From Hydractinia symbiolongicarpus (lineage: Eukaryota; Cnidaria; Hydrozoa; Anthoathecata; Hydractiniidae), in assembly GCF_029227915.1 (NCBI RefSeq), contig NC_079886.1, forward strand, positions 11,555,501-11,619,500: a DNA stretch of 64,000 nucleotides, given 5' to 3'. A model generated the notes under the pieces. It ran no database searches and was not told the origin of the DNA. It saw only the letters and a program-made list of their open reading frames with translations. The translations under genes were made by a program, and so were the position numbers. This document shows, piece after piece, positions 55,406 through 63,624 of this stretch. Each line of letters begins with the position of its first letter. Position 1 is the first letter of the stretch.

Positions 55406-58400
55406 TTATGTAGCCTTATAGTGTCCTCGGGCATAGGTGCTTATTCCATCATTATGGATAATTCTTTTGTCATCATCTGCATTGAGAGCGAGTTTGTTTG
55501 TTTTTATGGTGTGAACATCATGTTTAATCGATCGAAAGGTCATCTGCTCTCTGTAAATGTTCACACCATCGAACAAGCATCTCTTATAATCGTCAAACCC
55601 CATGGTCTTCTTTATTACGCACTTCTTGACTCCCTTGCACTTTTTGTCCTCTGTTCCGTCTAACTGTTTATATGCATAGGTCTTCGCTCTAAGAGCGACA
55701 AACTCCGTCATTATCTTACCGCCTAACTCATCTTTCATTAGACCAATGACCTTTTACTTCAAACCTATGAGTAAAGGTCTGTTATCTTTCTTGTCATATC
55801 CTGAAGTGTCAAATCTCAAAGCTACATCGTCAGCGATATCTTTGTAGAAGTCGTCGGTTTTGATATGATAAACGAATGAATCTGTGTCCATGTAGCAAAG
55901 CTTTAGATTGTCACCATATTTTAGTCTCATATACTCGTAGTGGAACTCGTACATAACTATCTTAGACAAGTCGAGAATTGCAGGTCCTAGATAGATTGGC
56001 TCGTTCAACACGACTTTAATTTTCCGCATTTCAACACCCATCAGTGTTTCCGAGAAACAGATGCTGCCTTTAAAGTTGGGCTTCATCACTAGTTTCTCAT
56101 ATTGTTGTTTCTTGGTAGCCAAGCGTATGTCTTTGTGTTTACGTTGGTTTTCCATAGTTTTACCAAAGACCGAATTATTCATCAGCTTGAAAAAAACTTT
56201 CTCGAAGTCGTTCTTTGATTTTGTACGCAAATCGGTGTTAAAATGGATGTACGGTTTCAACCATGCGCTTTGCTCACCCTATGAACCTTATCAAGAACAA
56301 GACCATGTTTCAACGCTTGATCAAGCGCACGGATGTGAATAACATATTTTTTTCTGTCAGAAAGGCATGGAGTTAGCTTTTCGACCCCATTAATCTCCAT
56401 TCGCTTAGGCATGAAAGGAAGATCGTTATGCGTATCATGTAGCCCTTTTGGATATCTCACATCCACCTCGAGTATGTAACCCTTTTCACCGTTTTCCTCA
56501 GCCAACATAGAAATGAGTTTAGTCATGAATTTATTAGGATCATCAACCCACTTGAACTTTCCCGTTGGTAATTTTTGAATCATAGCCCATCCATACAGAT
56601 TGTTTGCATCAAGATACTGGAGATAGCTGGTCTCTTCGGTCGTCTTATATCGAACACCCACATATTTGTTGTTAGCTTTAGCATGTCTATGAACAGCCTG
56701 AGTAAGACCTCCTCTAATACCTTTCTCCATAAACAGAAACATATCCATATCATGCAACAAATCTAGCTTAATCTCGATCTTTTTCAAACATGCTTGCCAA
56801 GCTAACCCAGGAGCAGTGTAAAAATTTGCAGGATCCAATTGTTAATGTTTTAGGCATGTTTCCCTAAAAGTCTCAAAAACATTAGCAAGCAATAGAACGT
56901 CTGTCTTGAGGTAGATATCATGATACACACCCATATTTTTGATTTTTATGTCTTTCCACACCTTCTGCGCATGCGCATAATCAGCATCACTGATACCGCT
57001 CATGTTTAACTTGCTGTAAAAAGCATCTTCTGCCGGAAGGTTAGTTTCATTGAACTTATCGAAAGAATCAACGTATTCATATAGATAAACTCCTTTTCTT
57101 CTCAATAGTTTGAATTGCTCATCACCCTTGAAGAATTTTCGAAGATTTTTACACTGATCATCAGATAGATTGTTTACCAACTTATTCAGGCTACCATGAA
57201 ACGCACACTATCGATGAATCTCAGTTGTATCCTGAGATTCTTTTTCTCACCTTTCTTCACATATTCACCGACCACAACATCTAGCGAGAAAGAGATGTAT
57301 TTCTCTTTGTTTTCAGCGATGACGGTAATCTTTTCATCTCCATACTGTTTGGCCAATTCTTTGATGAATAGATGCGCATCGTACCCGCTCAGATTGTGGA
57401 AGACGATTGGGATGTATTTAGACACTTTGTAACGGAGATTACAAGACCGATGTGCAGCTCCATGAAATTTACCAGTATAATGACAGTGATCAGCAACACG
57501 CATATCCTGGTTGAAATGTCTCTTGCATATGTGGCACTTACTAGAATTGAATTACTGAATTACTAGAATAGTTGACCTTACTCAAGACACCGCTTAAGTT
57601 CTTTACAGCTATATAATGCCTCTTTTTCTTCTCACACAGTAAAAACAAAACAACCGTTCCTTTGCGATCAAGATGCTTCGACTTACGACACATATAGACA
57701 CAATTACCTCCTTCTTTAGTTAAGACATGCACAGCAATATCAGGGTTTCTTCACTCAAACAAATCTATCTTATTCAATGGCATCGGAAACGATAAACCAT
57801 TCCAAAAATAGTTATCATACTTTTTGAGAGTTAAGATTCGTTCAGGATGATTATCAATCTTATCATGATTGAGAGCTGCGATAATAGCCCACCTAAAACA
57901 TTCATCATCATCTTCATTTTTAGGATTGATTATCGATTTCTTACCGCTGAAATTCTTAGGTAGCGGCAAGTAAGAGCTGCCTCTCGTTAATTTTAGCTTG
58001 TGAAAGTCTACATCAATATTTAAAATTTTATCGATAACAAAGCCGGATTGAGGTAACGCAGGGTTTTCAATTTGCTCGATTATCTTTTTGAACATATTAT
58101 TAACAACATTAGATATATCGTTTTCATTGTGGATTGTTTCCATATAGCTATTGAACGCCTTATCAACATAGATTGTCGCTTCAGGATTGAATAAATCCTC
58201 CTTTCTCCATTTGATCCACACAGTTGCTTGAATTTTTATTGATTTTTTGTTTTTGAGTTCCCTCTTAATCAGATCAATTAGGATGGGTCGAACCTTTTTG
58301 AGAAACAAATCAACATCCTTTTTTCCATCTGAGTTTATCTTGAACCTTTTGTAAGAACCATTAAACGCTGTTTCAATAGGAGTAAATTCTTTTTCCTCTT

Positions 58401-58980
58401 TTTCTTTTTCCTCCTCTTTCTCTCCTTTATCCTTTTTATACAAATCCAGAACCTTATCTCTCAGGGTTCTGAAAGCTTTACTCGTTTTCTCCTTAATAGC
58501 TTTAGGTACATGATTTATTAACCATTCTCTCTATTCATTCAACTTGTTTTTACCTGGGGTCTATTTTTTGCCATTTCTTGCTGCTCAAACAAATCCATGT
58601 CTTGTTGTAATTGTAACAGGTCGGACTGGTTTGAACCGCCTAGTAGATCTTGGCGGTGGAACAGGTTGACCATTCCTCGTCGGTCTTTCTGTAGACAAAC
58701 GAGCCGGTGAGCCTGATAATCCTAGACGAGCTTTTGTAAAAGAAGAATTGATGTTAATACCTGAAGATACAGAATTACCTCCTGATTATGTGCCAGGTTG
58801 GTGAAAAAGGGGCGATACATAAAAAGTATCTTTACTTGTTTCTAGTAAAGATGATTGTGATTTTGTCTTGCAGGGTTTAGCGGCACATAATGTCATAATT
58901 AAAGAACTGCCTTTCATGATTCTTTTAAGATTGCTTGAGACCTTTTGATCTGACAAAGGCTTCCCTAGACTCCCAACCAT
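55406..58980 (-). pseudogene. element 2 DNA polymerase B, frameshifted and internally deleted
   Basis: The N-terminal part is fragmented: Pro/Arg-rich stretches between 58617 and 58980 with a stop at 58786, an FEQQEMAKNRP motif near 58580 (equivalent to FERQEM in element 1), then frameshifts near 58525. An open 230-codon block (58443-57751) contains FHKLKLTRGSSYLPLP. At about 57541 a deletion removes the zinc finger and exonuclease motif I. Next come the endonuclease-VII-like module (CHICKRHF...DHCHYTG) and motif II (HNLSGYDAHLF), a frameshift near 57185, exonuclease motif III (YHDIYLKTDVLLLA, near 56910), a stop at 56839, motif A (LDANNLYG), a frameshift near 56260, motif B (NNSVFGKT), motif C (YMDTDS near 55890), and a final frame change near 55740. 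All catalytic polymerase motifs remain readable, but the gene is dead. Confidence 0.88.
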
Positions 58981-59215
58981 AATCCTTTAATTCAACGCAA
59001 AGTCTTGCAGGCAACCACGTCTTATATAAATTTCCTCTTCTGTCTTGGACCTCTTCATACATAGCTGTTCCAAAACCAACTTTAGACGCAGGTGTGTCTA
59101 TCCCACCCACAGATTTAACAAGGTAAATCACGTTTTCAGGTAGCTCTCTCAACTTTATGATTGGAACAATTTGTTCCATGTTTTGTTCAAATGTTTCAGC
59201 TGTTGGAAATTCCAT
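58925..59215 (-). CDS. element 2 small protein, intact (possible single-strand-DNA-binding-like)
   Basis: 96 residues, unbroken. Begins MEFPTAETFEQ, then IVPIIKLRELPENVIYLVKS, VGFGTAMYEE, and ends KTWLPARLCVELKDYGWES plus a basic tail. The pattern (a beta-rich core, a LPxxxxYxVK strand and a WLPxRL strand) resembles short proteins I associate with cnidarian viral-like elements, and is compatible with a small beta-barrel DNA-binding protein. That function is a guess. Its end overlaps the fragmented N-terminal part of the polymerase by about 56 bases in another frame. Unlike the other genes it lacks a clear AATAAA box at its start. Confidence 0.6.
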   Translation of the reverse strand: MEFPTAETFEQNMEQIVPIIKLRELPENVIYLVKSVGGIDTPASKVGFGTAMYEEVQDRRGNLYKTWLPARLCVELKDYGWESREAFVRSKGLKQS

Positions 59216-59344
59216 TGTTTTTTTTGTCTATATATTTACGATTATATCTCTTTATACCATTTTCAAATATTAATTTTTCAAATTGACGAGCACATGAAAT
59301 ATGTGAATGGTATACAAGCACACATTACGAACTTTGTTCTGGAT

Positions 59345-59923
59345 TTAACGTCTTTTTAGATTTTGAAGTTCTGCCATCAAACTTTTCTCAAACTGATTGC
59401 GTGTTTCACTCTCCATCTTTCTATCTGTTGAGATCATATTTTCCAGAGCTTTGTAGTATACACCGCCTAAAACCTGAAATTCTTTGTAGGTAATCTTTCC
59501 GTCATTCAATGCTTGTGAGATACTGGTTTCAAACACAGCAATCGCAGATGTTACAACGTCATATAATTTCATGGCTTTGTCGAGTTTCTTTTGGTATTTT
59601 TTAATCAACGCTGTGATAATGCTAGTGGAAATAGAGCCGGCTAAGGCTACGCCACCTAATTCGACAGAAATGGGAATTCCAATAAGAGTAGCGCCTGTTG
59701 CTATTGAACCAATACCAGAGCTAATGGTTAAAGCGCTTGAGCTGGCATTTAATAGTATCAATCGGTGTAGTGCTTTGTTGTATTTCTCATACTTGATGTT
59801 AAATTTGTTCTTTAATTTTATCAACTCTTCAAGTTGAGAATTCACTATACTTGTGTTAAACTTGTCTTGCTCACTCGAATACTCAGGAGCAGTGGGTAAC
59901 TTTGGATAAATCTTAAAACTCAT
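59345..59923 (-). CDS. element 2 hydrophobic-core protein, intact
   Basis: 192 residues from the Met at 59923, chosen because it follows AAAATAAAA and because the extra upstream codons look non-coding. Structure: polar N-terminus (MSFKIYPKLPTAPEY), a coiled coil, a Gly/Ala/Ser-rich hydrophobic middle (SSGIGSIATGATLIGIPI then GGVALAGSISTSIITAL), then a basic KKYQKKLDKAMKLYDVV helix and an acidic/basic C-terminal helix with FETSISQALNDGKITYKEF. The middle looks like a pore- or membrane-inserting hairpin. I recall similar proteins in cnidarian viral-like elements but know no assigned function. Divergently transcribed from the gene at 59984. Confidence 0.65.
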   Translation of the reverse strand: MSFKIYPKLPTAPEYSSEQDKFNTSIVNSQLEELIKLKNKFNIKYEKYNKALHRLILLNASSSALTISSGIGSIATGATLIGIPISVELGGVALAGSISTSIITALIKKYQKKLDKAMKLYDVVTSAIAVFETSISQALNDGKITYKEFQVLGGVYYKALENMISTDRKMESETRNQFEKSLMAELQNLKRR

Positions 59924-59983
59924 TTTTATTTTAGAGATAGCTATTGCCATAACAAGAGAAAAATTATCCTCTAAATAAATAAA
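59924..59983. promoter_or_regulatory. compact bidirectional promoter, element 2
   Basis: The whole 60-base space between two divergent start codons. Each side ends in a mirrored box next to the ATG: CTCTAAATAAATAAA on plus and CTCTAAAATAAAAA on minus. The symmetry and lack of spare sequence point to a two-way, virus-type promoter. Confidence 0.55.
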
Positions 59984-61200
59984 ATGGCAGACATTGACAT
60001 TGACCCTTTTGGAGAACACGGAAAACCTGATGAGACAACAGATGGGACGTTTCCTCTCATACCCACTGGAGACCGTACGGGTGTACAAATACATACATCA
60101 GGTGAAAAAGAAACATCATTTGGAGGTCTCAGTCAGAATACTAGAGTTTTGCAGGAAATAGTTGAAGGGCTGTATGATAGATTATCTGAAAGATTCCAGC
60201 CGAAACCTGAGGTGTTATATACCGACCTGTTTGAAATTAGAGATGGTGAATTATACTACAAAGACAGTAGCAAACCATTGACAAACAATGGAAGGCTAAG
60301 GGCTACTGATACTATAGCAGAAATATTAGGCAAAAAAAGGCTGCGTAATTTAGGGTATGACATACCTAAGAATAAGTTGTCTGCACGACAAGCAGCTAAG
60401 CTAAACAAAATACAAGAAGAACTACCTTCATCGTCTAGAATAACAAATGCAACTGACATTGAGCTGGATACAATTATTGAAAATATAAGTGATAGTACAG
60501 ATTCGTACTGGTTCGCCAATCATCAATCGATCATGAAACAACTCAGACTGATCTATTTGAATATCCTGTGCGTGAATTGTTAGGATTGGATAAAGCATTG
60601 AGAAACATACGAGGTAGTCTTCAGGATGAAGTCGCAAAAAAGGTTCAGCTAGAACAGCATATTGATAGAGAAAAAAAGAAGTTGGAAGAAATGGAAAACA
60701 CACCAAATATGACTGAGGAACAACAAAATGAAGTCAAAGAAAGGTTGAAAGGTTTGCAAGATGAGTTGAAAACTAGACAGGAAAGTATCGATATTCTCAA
60801 GGGTAAATTAAACAGTCAGGTTACAAGCATAAGAGAAACCATTGCTAAAGTCCTCAACAAAGAATACCACATTGGGTGAAAAGATACGAACACTATTCCG
60901 TGAACAAGGTATCACAATCGTTAGCATTCTGACAGCCTTTGGCATGGCTATTGGTGTCCTTGTGGAAGCTTTGTTACCAGGAGGTGGGGGTCGACAAGTC
61001 ACTCACAAAATCCTGACAAAGGTGATGATAAAAAGGACGGTGCAAAGGAATGATAAAAAACAAGTTGAAGGCGTTGGGGTCTCTCTTGGGAAGGCTGGCA
61101 TCTAAAGCAGCAGAGGCTTTACCCGGAATAATAAAATCTATGGGCTTTGATTGTAGGGGTTGGCGGGTTGCTCTATACATATTTAGTAACGAGAAGGTAA
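59984..61200 (+). pseudogene. element 2 coiled-coil/membrane protein, frameshifted
   Basis: Counterpart of 53566-54729. The first frame (MADIDIDPFGEHG...) is open to about 60500 and includes a YDRLSERFQPKPEVLYTD block and AEILGKKRLRNLGYDIPK. A frame change near 60510 leads to DLFEYPVRELLGLDKALRN and a long Lys/Glu/Gln coiled coil. Another near 60868 gives LGEKIRTLFREQGITIVSIL and LLPGGGG; a third near 61045 gives LLGRLASKAAEALPGIIKS; a fourth, with probable loss of sequence, gives the C-terminal membrane segment ALIVGVGGLLYTYLVTRR ending at 61200. Element 1 keeps the same order of modules, so the family is real although this copy is broken. Function unknown. Confidence 0.7.
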
Positions 61201-61211
61201 ATGTACATAAA

Positions 61212-61236
61212 TATGTTACATGATACATGTAACATA
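61212..61236. terminator. perfect 11-bp hairpin between convergent genes, element 2
   Basis: TATGTTACATG-ATA-CATGTAACATA, arms exact, 3-base loop. It lies 12 bases after the plus-strand stop (61200) and 18 bases before the minus-strand stop (61255), the expected place for a shared transcript end. Confidence 0.6.
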
Positions 61237-61254
61237 ATTTTTTTCTCCCCCTCT

Positions 61255-61677
61255 TCATCTTTCAAAATACCACACAATTCCACCAATTCCAAGCATACTC
61301 AAAGTAATAAAAGCCAATTCCCTTTCATTTTGATCATGACTCGGTGTATAAAAGTCGCTCAATACAGGCTCCCGTGGTAAAGGTTCAAGATGTTTACCAA
61401 ATACCCTATTGTATTCGCGCATTGCATAGTTTAGCTCTATAAATTTTAAATCGGCCTTCTTTTCGAGCCTGAGCTGCTTATTGATAAAGTCTATTCTCTC
61501 TTGTCTTTTTTGTTGCCATACAATTTGTGCTTTTTGTAATTTTTCAACTGCTAAATCATGTCGCTTTCTTTCAGCGTCGATGCGATCTTTTGATAAACTT
61601 GAAAAGAGATAACTTGATCCTGTGAAAGCCAAAGCGTTAGCTAAAGGCCCTCGCAACATCATTGCAATTGAAGCCAT
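61255..61677 (-). CDS. element 2 membrane protein with central coiled coil, intact
   Basis: 140 residues. N-terminal hydrophobic stretch (PLANALAFTGSSYLFSSL), a strongly charged helical middle (ERKRHDLAVEKLQKAQIVWQ ... AMREYNRVFGK), a PLPREPVLSDFYTPS linker, and a C-terminal membrane anchor (LAFITLSMLGIGGIVWY). Start follows CTAAAT. Similar proteins are, from memory, present in other cnidarian viral-like elements; function unknown. An envelope or inner-membrane virion component is plausible. Confidence 0.65.
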   Translation of the reverse strand: MASIAMMLRGPLANALAFTGSSYLFSSLSKDRIDAERKRHDLAVEKLQKAQIVWQQKRQERIDFINKQLRLEKKADLKFIELNYAMREYNRVFGKHLEPLPREPVLSDFYTPSHDQNERELAFITLSMLGIGGIVWYFER

Positions 61678-61679
61678 AT

Positions 61680-61907
61680 TTAGATATTGATATTTTCAGG
61701 TAAAATCTTTTGCTTAATTAATTATTCTCTTGTTGTTTCACTAGCGGCAACAATGGCAACTAGTTTTCCTGTATCTTCCAAGTCAAACTTTTGAATTGAG
61801 GGAGGTGTCATTTTTAACACCTTTTTTCCTAGCATCGAATAGGCGATAGCGAAAACACAGACAACTGATGCGTGATATAAATCGTTGACGATACTTTTCT
61901 TGTCCAT
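61680..61907 (-). pseudogene. element 2 small membrane protein with one nonsense codon
   Basis: 61 codons are open: MDKKSIVNDLYHAS, a hydrophobic segment (VVCVFAIAYSML), then FDLEDTGKLVAIVAASETTR. A TAA at 61722-61724 stops it, but the same frame continues LIKQKILPENINI to a natural stop at 61680, two bases from the next gene's ATG. The stop most simply replaced a Tyr codon. Start is preceded by TATAATAAA. Function unknown; the hydrophobic N-terminus suggests a membrane protein. Confidence 0.55.
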
Positions 61908-61949
61908 TTTATTATATATTGCGAGATTATATATTGCGAGATTATCTTT
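61908..61949. promoter_or_regulatory. direct-repeat intergenic spacer, element 2
   Basis: Two copies of ATTATATATTGCGAG side by side (15-base period), followed in minus sense by the AATAAA box at the 61907 start codon. Probably the promoter of the small membrane gene. Confidence 0.45.
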
Positions 61950-62300
61950 TTATTCCATTTCAAGTTTATTTATTTTCACAGGTATTTTAGATTTTTGCGG
62001 AAGGAAAGCGACACTCGCTGGCTTAGTATATAACATTTGGTCTTTCTTTCTATACACAAAATAAGCAAAGCCACAAGTTAAACCGAGAGCTATTATTCCT
62101 CCTATAGCGTAGTTCATAGGCTGTACATTTGGTTTGGTAGGAGAATCTCCCTCTCCACTTTCTTTTTGAGGCGTCTGTGTTATGGACACTTGTTTTAATT
62201 CTTCTCGTTTTTTACGGTTGTATTCCGCCAACCTCTTACCTGCTTCAACCTTTTTAGGGTTCTTCATTGTCACTTGAATGGGAGTCTGTTCTTCTGACAT
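61950..62300 (-). CDS. element 2 single-pass membrane protein, intact
   Basis: 116 residues. The basic N-terminal region (KNPKKVEAGKRLAEYNRKKR) is followed by a Ser/Gln/Pro linker, one membrane span at about 63-83 (YAIGGIIALGLTCGFAYFVY) and a Lys-rich C-terminal tail with a KIPVKINKLE end. Start follows GATAATAAAA. No recognised domain. The highly basic face next to a membrane span would suit a protein bridging DNA or capsid and membrane. Confidence 0.65.
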   Translation of the reverse strand: MSEEQTPIQVTMKNPKKVEAGKRLAEYNRKKREELKQVSITQTPQKESGEGDSPTKPNVQPMNYAIGGIIALGLTCGFAYFVYRKKDQMLYTKPASVAFLPQKSKIPVKINKLEME

Positions 62301-62333
62301 TTTTATTATCTGCTATATTTATATTATTTGTGA

Positions 62334-62780
62334 TTAAATTTCTTCCATTGATATAATGCCTCCCGGTCCAACACTGAGTGGTGCTAACAATGAGCCGAAT
62401 TTATAATACAAATTGCATGTGAAACTTTGAAGGGCAAAGTTTAAGAAGGGGTCATTTTCCAGGTCATTGCTCAATGCATCTTGATTGTTTATTCCCAAGA
62501 CTGTACAAGCTCCCATAGAATACATGTGAACGATTGACTTACCCAAGGACTTCACCATCTGACCTGATAGTTTAGCTTCATAGATACTAAAAAGTTTTTC
62601 CATCTCTTCAGCGTTGAGTTTGTTAATTTTCTCTTCAGTGTACATTTTCCCTAGGCATAACTTACTATTCCCAGTTAAGACACACTCGAGCAATTTTTGC
62701 TTTTTGGCCTCATTATTTTGCTGAGGAAATTCACCTGGAACATCATGTCCAATTAAACTATCGATTGCTGTTTCCGCCAT
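62334..62780 (-). CDS. element 2 helical protein conserved in element 1, intact
   Basis: 148 residues. Acidic N-terminus (MAETAIDSLIGHDVPGEF), then helices with MYTEEKINKLNAEEMEKLFS, a KSLGKSIVHMYS block, the DLENDPFLN motif and a C-terminal SLLAPLSVGPGG. The element 1 copy (52068-52562) shares YxxKL..YE, the D-[LI]-E-[ND]-DP motif and LAPL. No membrane span and no known domain. Conserved in two diverged elements, so probably an essential structural or assembly factor. Start follows CTAATAAAA. Confidence 0.7.
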   Translation of the reverse strand: MAETAIDSLIGHDVPGEFPQQNNEAKKQKLLECVLTGNSKLCLGKMYTEEKINKLNAEEMEKLFSIYEAKLSGQMVKSLGKSIVHMYSMGACTVLGINNQDALSNDLENDPFLNFALQSFTCNLYYKFGSLLAPLSVGPGGIISMEEI

Positions 62781-63046
62781 TTTTATTAGGGAGAATTATT
62801 TTTTTAAGACAAAACCGGTAAAAAATAGCAGGATGCTTAATAACATGAAGTTAACATATTCTATCATTTTGTTATATCTGTTGTAATTTTCTTATATTCT
62901 CTTATAGCTTTGTTAAAATTTGCTGCATAAGAGTTTGCTATCTTCTTATAGCTTTGTTAAAATTTGCTGTATAGCAGTCTTGCAAGAGCCTGTAGAATTC
63001 TTATAGCTTTGTTACAAGAGTCTTGTAACAAAAAACGTCAACCTGC
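62781..63046. promoter_or_regulatory. 266-bp spacer with three TAACAAAGCTATAAG repeats and a palindrome
   Basis: The only sizeable gap in element 2. CTTATAGCTTTGTTA occurs at about 62901, 62945 and 63000 (the last differing after the core), the first two followed by AAATTTGCTG. A perfect palindrome with 11-base arms around one base (63009-63031, arm TTGTTACAAGA) overlaps the third copy and lies 15 bases past the ATPase end. Likely transcript end plus promoter or, less likely, a replication or packaging site. Confidence 0.5.
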
Positions 63047-63620
63047 TCAACGAATGACATACGTTCTTGGGTGTTCCATTCTCATGACTAGGCACGCGTG
63101 TTTACCAGCTTTTAGCCTTTCCTTCATGAATCGTTGAGAGATCTTGTCTATCTTTTGGATACCACACATATAACATTTTAGCTTTCCGTCGTAAATTTTT
63201 AGGTATAGCGGTGTATGATTGTGTAAGTAACCATACCGAATGATTTCGATGACGACCCGAGATTGCTAGTTCAAGCAAAGGCTGTCTCTTTTTGTCCAAT
63301 TTTCCATCAGCGATGATATCGTCAATCAAAAACAAAGTTTTGTATCCAGCACAGAAAAAGTCCATTTTCCTAATCCATTCATACAAAGATCCTTCCGGCT
63401 CAATTAAAATCACATAGCTGTCAGTCCAAAACCATTTCTGTTCTCTGTATGTTTGATTCCATCTTAATGTTGGACATATAATCACGATGAAATCAAAGTG
63501 AACAAAGTATTCATTTTCTAATAATTTTACAACACGTTTAGATTTTCCACAGCCTGTAGGACCAACGAATAATGCTGTGTGAGGCTCTTTCATGTAAAGG
63601 GTGTTACTTTGTTCCGCCAT
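63047..63620 (-). pseudogene. element 2 DNA-packaging ATPase, broken near the C-terminus
   Basis: Open from 63620 for 172 codons: Walker A VGPTGCGKSKR, IICPTLRWNQTY, Walker B LFLIDDIIADG, LWLLTQSY, LRRKAKMLYVWYP. After STIHEG the frame is lost, and the conserved end (KAGKHACLVMRMEHPRTY) reads in another frame to a stop at 63047. Compared with element 1, about 20 residues are missing at the break. Catalytic motifs are intact, so the damage is limited to the last quarter. Start follows TATTAGTAAA, 4 bases after the previous stop. Confidence 0.85.
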
Positions 63621-63624
63621 TTTA

